64,000 bases of DNA from Dokdonia sp. Hel_I_53 (GTDB lineage Bacteria > Bacteroidota > Bacteroidia > Flavobacteriales > Flavobacteriaceae), in the NCBI RefSeq assembly GCF_007827465.1, contig NZ_VISL01000001.1:935001-999000 (forward strand), in the 5' to 3' direction. A model generated the notes under the pieces. It saw only the letters and a list, made by a program, of their open reading frames with translations. It was not told where the DNA came from and made no database searches. This document shows positions 61,551 to 64,000 of the stretch, in pieces. The position numbers and the translations under genes are program-made. How positions within the stretch are numbered: position 1 is the first letter of the stretch; every line of letters starts with the position of its first letter.

Positions 61551-62201
61551 CTAATTTTCAATCAATTTTGGTAGGTTTTTATTAAACCATTTTGCTTTTG
61601 TTATAATCATAATATGGGTTCCGCCAGTAATGATGATAGGGTTGTTTAAATATTTTATTGGAAAGACCTTATCATGATCTCCATGTATATGTATAATGTC
61701 ATCTTTTGGGATAATTTGGTTCCAACAAACCATCTCCCGAACCGCCCACTTCATATACCTTCTGTCATTCATAGAAAGGTATTTTTTATAAAGCGCAAGT
61801 CTATTTTTTAAAGACTCTCCAAAAGCATATTTTGCAAGAGCTTCAATATCCTCTACTAGGCGCATTGGTAGAAGTTTATAAAGTTTTAGCTTTCGCGAAA
61901 GCTTCATTCTCCTAGGTAACTCCAATTTACTTTTTACACTACTTACAATTATTATTTTCTTTACATTTAAATGACGAGCCATCTCTTGAACTATAATCCC
62001 ACCGAAGCTAACTCCTAATAATACTACATTTTTATGCTCAATAGCTTTCGACATTCTTAAAGCATAGTCTTCAATACTTTCGTTAACTTTTGGTAGTATC
62101 CATTCAAGGTAATGTAATGTGTACTTTTCTTCAGGTAAATGTATTTGATCAAAAATTTTTGGATTTGCCGCCATTCCAGGCATCAAATATAAATGGGTCA
62201 T
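61551..62201 (-). CDS. Alpha/beta hydrolase
   Basis: This 216-residue cytosolic hydrolase has the nucleophile elbow GVSFGG (S65), an acid in IHIHGDHDKVFP and the catalytic His in GGTHIM. It starts MTHLYLMPGMAANPKIF. The cap region is a short helix pair rich in Arg and Leu; a palindrome copy encodes SRK (KLSRKLKL) there. The substrate is unknown. It is followed by the lytic transglycosylase gene. Confidence 0.82.
   Translation of the reverse strand: MTHLYLMPGMAANPKIFDQIHLPEEKYTLHYLEWILPKVNESIEDYALRMSKAIEHKNVVLLGVSFGGIIVQEMARHLNVKKIIIVSSVKSKLELPRRMKLSRKLKLYKLLPMRLVEDIEALAKYAFGESLKNRLALYKKYLSMNDRRYMKWAVREMVCWNQIIPKDDIIHIHGDHDKVFPIKYLNNPIIITGGTHIMIITKAKWFNKNLPKLIEN
61888..61903. repeat. Dispersed palindrome, copy 23 (16 bp)
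   Basis: AGCTTTCGCGAAAGCT in the hydrolase gene, read as LSRKL. The outer arm is AGC/GCT, unlike the usual CGC/GCG. Confidence 0.88.
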
Positions 62202-62400
62202 CTATCTTTATAGTAAGGGTTTAACAATCATACAGTGCCTATTTCGTGAATTTTTCGTACATTTACAAGACTTTACACTTAATTAAACGTTATTTTTTTA
62301 TGCTCTTCTTATACTGGTATTTCTAACATCAAAATTATAAAGAGATTTACTAGAAGTGCGTTAATTAATATACAAATACCTTAATATTTTATTCAAATTT

Positions 62401-62700
62401 ATGGAAGTGATGACAGCAGTTGAATTGACAGATAATGAATTTTTAAGACAATTTGAGGCCACCTTTGAAGGAAAGATGGCAAAAATGGAATACTCACTCC
62501 AAGACCGTAAAATCTTTCTGACTAAAATCTCAATGCCAGAAGGTACTGAAGATCATATGAATGATTTTATAATAGCAGTTTTCAATGAGGTAAAAGACAG
62601 AGAAATCAATCTCGTACCTACAAGTCCAGAGATAGCGAAATTTATGAGATCTAATAGACGTAAATACAAGAAATTACTTCCTGTGGGAATCAATATATAA
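62401..62700 (+). CDS. Small GNAT-like (YjdJ-type) acetyltransferase
   Basis: This 99-residue protein matches the short YjdJ-like N-acetyltransferase fold: a strand pair at GKMAKMEYSLQDRKIFLTKISMPEG, a helix with HMNDFIIAVFNEVKDREINLVP in place of the acetyl-CoA loop, and the end motif SPEIAKFMRSNRRKYKKL. Typical members have a GxGxG-like loop; here the residues are less clear (EDHMND), so enzyme activity is uncertain. It has a terminator directly after the stop. Confidence 0.65.
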   Translation: MEVMTAVELTDNEFLRQFEATFEGKMAKMEYSLQDRKIFLTKISMPEGTEDHMNDFIIAVFNEVKDREINLVPTSPEIAKFMRSNRRKYKKLLPVGINI

Positions 62701-62715
62701 AAAATCTTACCTACT

Positions 62716-62744
62716 AAAAATCACTCCTAGAGTGATTTTTTTTT
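62716..62744 (+). terminator. Rho-independent terminator
   Basis: AAAAATCACTC-CTA-GAGTGATTTTT with further T residues, after the GNAT-like gene. Confidence 0.88.
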
Positions 62745-62807
62745 GCCTTAAAACTTACATTTACTCATATTTTTGTGCCATCTAGAAAGATAATTTATAA
62801 ATATCTC

Positions 62808-63464
62808 ATGACAGAAAACCAAGTATCATATATTCATACAAATACCTATAACACGCTTAACACCCTTACAGCCAAAACAAAAAATGTTTGGCTAACGCTT
62901 CACGGTATGGGCTATTTAAGCAAATACTTTATAAAATACTTTGAACATTTAGACCCTATTACAAACTATATTGTTGCGCCACAAGCTCCTAGCAAATACT
63001 ATCAAGATAAAAAATTTAAATACATAGGTGCCAGCTGGCTTACTAAAGAAAACAGAGCTTTAGAAATTGAAAATGTTTTCAATTATTTAGATCAGGTATG
63101 GAAAAAAGAATCGAGTAAGTGGAGTAACAGAGAAGTAAAAATTATTTTAATGGGATACTCTCAAGGAGTTTCTCTTATTACACGATGGATTGCAAGCAGA
63201 AAAATTTCATGTCACACTCTTTTGTTACATTCTGGTGCTATTCCAGAAGAACTCTCTAAAGACGATTTTAATTTTCTTTCTCCATTGACAACAGTCACGT
63301 ATTTGTACGGAAATAAGGATGAGTATATAACTGAAGCCATAAAGACGGAACAGCAATTATTAGGAAGTAATTTATTTGAAGGTCGCCTTGGGGTTAAAAT
63401 GTTCGAAGGTAAACATGAGGTTAACACTCAATTTTTAAAACAGATATCAGACAATACTTTTTAG
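62808..63464 (+). CDS. Carboxylesterase/phospholipase-like alpha/beta hydrolase
   Basis: This 218-residue soluble hydrolase has TLHGMGYLSKYF (oxyanion loop), IVAPQAPSKYY and the nucleophile elbow MGYSQGVSL (S118 from the chosen start). An acid (YLYGNKDEYI) and a His near the end (FEGKHEVN) complete the triad. It resembles the small predicted esterase group. The ATG at 62808 is preferred to a GTG at 62775, which would add 11 non-conserved residues. It is convergent with the acyltransferase gene across a shared terminator. Confidence 0.82.
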   Translation: MTENQVSYIHTNTYNTLNTLTAKTKNVWLTLHGMGYLSKYFIKYFEHLDPITNYIVAPQAPSKYYQDKKFKYIGASWLTKENRALEIENVFNYLDQVWKKESSKWSNREVKIILMGYSQGVSLITRWIASRKISCHTLLLHSGAIPEELSKDDFNFLSPLTTVTYLYGNKDEYITEAIKTEQQLLGSNLFEGRLGVKMFEGKHEVNTQFLKQISDNTF

Positions 63465-63500
63465 GATAATACATTTTTATGTCTAGATATAGAAGTAAAA

Positions 63501-63538
63501 AAAAACAGCCAGATAGCTAATGAAATCTGGCTGTTTTT
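63501..63538. terminator. Bidirectional terminator
   Basis: AAAAACAGCCAGAT and its complement flank a 10-base loop between convergent genes. Confidence 0.9.
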
Positions 63539-63560
63539 ACTTTATTGAAACTCTTCTAAA

Positions 63561-64000
63561 TTATTCAAATTGAGCAGATACAGCTGCAGATAATCTTTTG
63601 TAAGTACCATTATCTAATCGCTCACGAATAGCTTCAAAAGCATCCAATGTTTCTGACACATCTGTAAGAGTATGTGACGCTGTAGGAATCATTCTCAGCA
63701 AGATTAGTCCTTTTGGAATTACAGGGTACACAACAATCGAACAGAAAACTCCGTGGTTTTCACGAAGGTCTTTTACAAGAGCCATTGCTTCTGGAACACT
63801 ACCTTTCAAATATACTGGAGTTACGCAAGATTGTGTGGTTCCAATATCAAAACCTCTTTCCTTTAGTCCACCTTGGAGTGCATTCACATTCTCCCATAAT
63901 TTTTCACGTAATTCTGGCATTGTACGAAGCATGTCTAGACGCTTAAGCGCTCCAACAACCAATTGCATTTGCAAAGATTTTGCAAACATTTGAGAACGTA
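63561..64000 (-). CDS. C-terminal part of a PLP-dependent alpha-oxoamine synthase-like enzyme (partial)
   Basis: The reading frame is open to the window edge, so the N-terminal part of the gene lies outside. The visible 146 residues (from RSQMFAKSL through GALKRLDMLRT, SCVTPVYLKGSVPEAMALVKDL, VYPVIPKGLILLRMIPTASHTLTDV) match the small domain of class II aminotransferases such as KBL, AONS and serine palmitoyltransferase. The PLP lysine would lie before this part. A terminator follows the stop. Which member it is cannot be decided here. Confidence 0.82.
   Translation of the reverse strand, partial: RSQMFAKSLQMQLVVGALKRLDMLRTMPELREKLWENVNALQGGLKERGFDIGTTQSCVTPVYLKGSVPEAMALVKDLRENHGVFCSIVVYPVIPKGLILLRMIPTASHTLTDVSETLDAFEAIRERLDNGTYKRLSAAVSAQFE

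Noticed and set aside
2680..61903. The dispersed palindrome as a transcription terminator or a mobile element end
   Set aside because: Most copies have no T-run, many lie within genes, and there are no target-site duplications or transposase genes beside them.
1..64000. tRNA, rRNA, prophage or integrative element
   Set aside because: No cloverleaf-like sequence, rRNA stretch, integrase, transposase or phage structural gene was recognised, although a covariance-model scan was not possible.

Overview
The window looks like chromosomal core sequence from a marine member of the Flavobacteriaceae (Bacteroidota). The base composition is AT-rich (roughly 36-38% GC by eye). Promoters have the Bacteroidota form TAnnTTTG. 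Gene content is typical of flavobacteria: a fused E1 alpha/beta dehydrogenase, a fused IcmF-type mutase, type III and type II glutamine synthetases, DUF4252 proteins beside an ECF sigma factor, an OstA-like protein and YfhO. A Dokdonia/Krokinobacter-like genus is plausible but is inference only. No rRNA, tRNA, CRISPR array, insertion sequence, prophage or integrase was seen.

Layout. 1-3.7 kb: OmpA-type lipoprotein, lipocalin-like lipoprotein, a 53-residue DUF1328 membrane protein and the fused E1 dehydrogenase. 4-10.3 kb: 2OG-Fe(II) oxygenase, a SUI1/DUF1835/phosphorylase operon, and polyphosphate kinase with a solute-binding-like protein. 10.4-16.7 kb: uracil-DNA glycosylase, MutS2, DCC protein, a DUF4139 protein with an inserted carboxypeptidase-regulatory-like domain, and a secreted protein behind a sigma-54-like promoter. 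16.8-23.4 kb: flippase, glycosyltransferase, YfhO and HisS on the minus strand. 23.7-36.2 kb: ABC permease, sodium symporter, IcmF, DUF4197, metal-receptor-like protein, PyrF, RF1, a membrane protein and PurM. 36.4-42.7 kb: a complete curli-like (type VIII secretion) operon. 43.2-46.7 kb: divergent type III and type II glutamine synthetases. 46.8-50 kb: Hsp20, TerB-like protein, and an ECF sigma/anti-sigma-like/DUF4252 operon. 50.3-64 kb: M1 peptidase, Ca/Na antiporter, RelA/SpoT-Fur-PurA, OstA-like protein, thioredoxin-fold protein, TSUP protein, lytic transglycosylase, two alpha/beta hydrolases, a GNAT-like protein and the 3' part of a PLP-dependent acyltransferase.

Two things stand out. 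First, a perfect palindrome with core TTTCGCGAAA occurs 23 times in 64 kb, ten times between genes and thirteen times inside genes. Within genes it is read in all three frames (AFAKA, FRES, SRK) and tends to fall in signal peptides, linkers and tails. This is a dispersed genome-wide signal of unknown role. Second, the curli-like operon has unusual architecture: a long acidic curlin with 18 QxGxxN motifs, two strong hairpins between the major and minor subunit genes, a CsgE with a CsgH-like N-terminal half, a CsgG with a C-terminal barrel-like extension, and a terminal Fn3/TolB-like lipoprotein.
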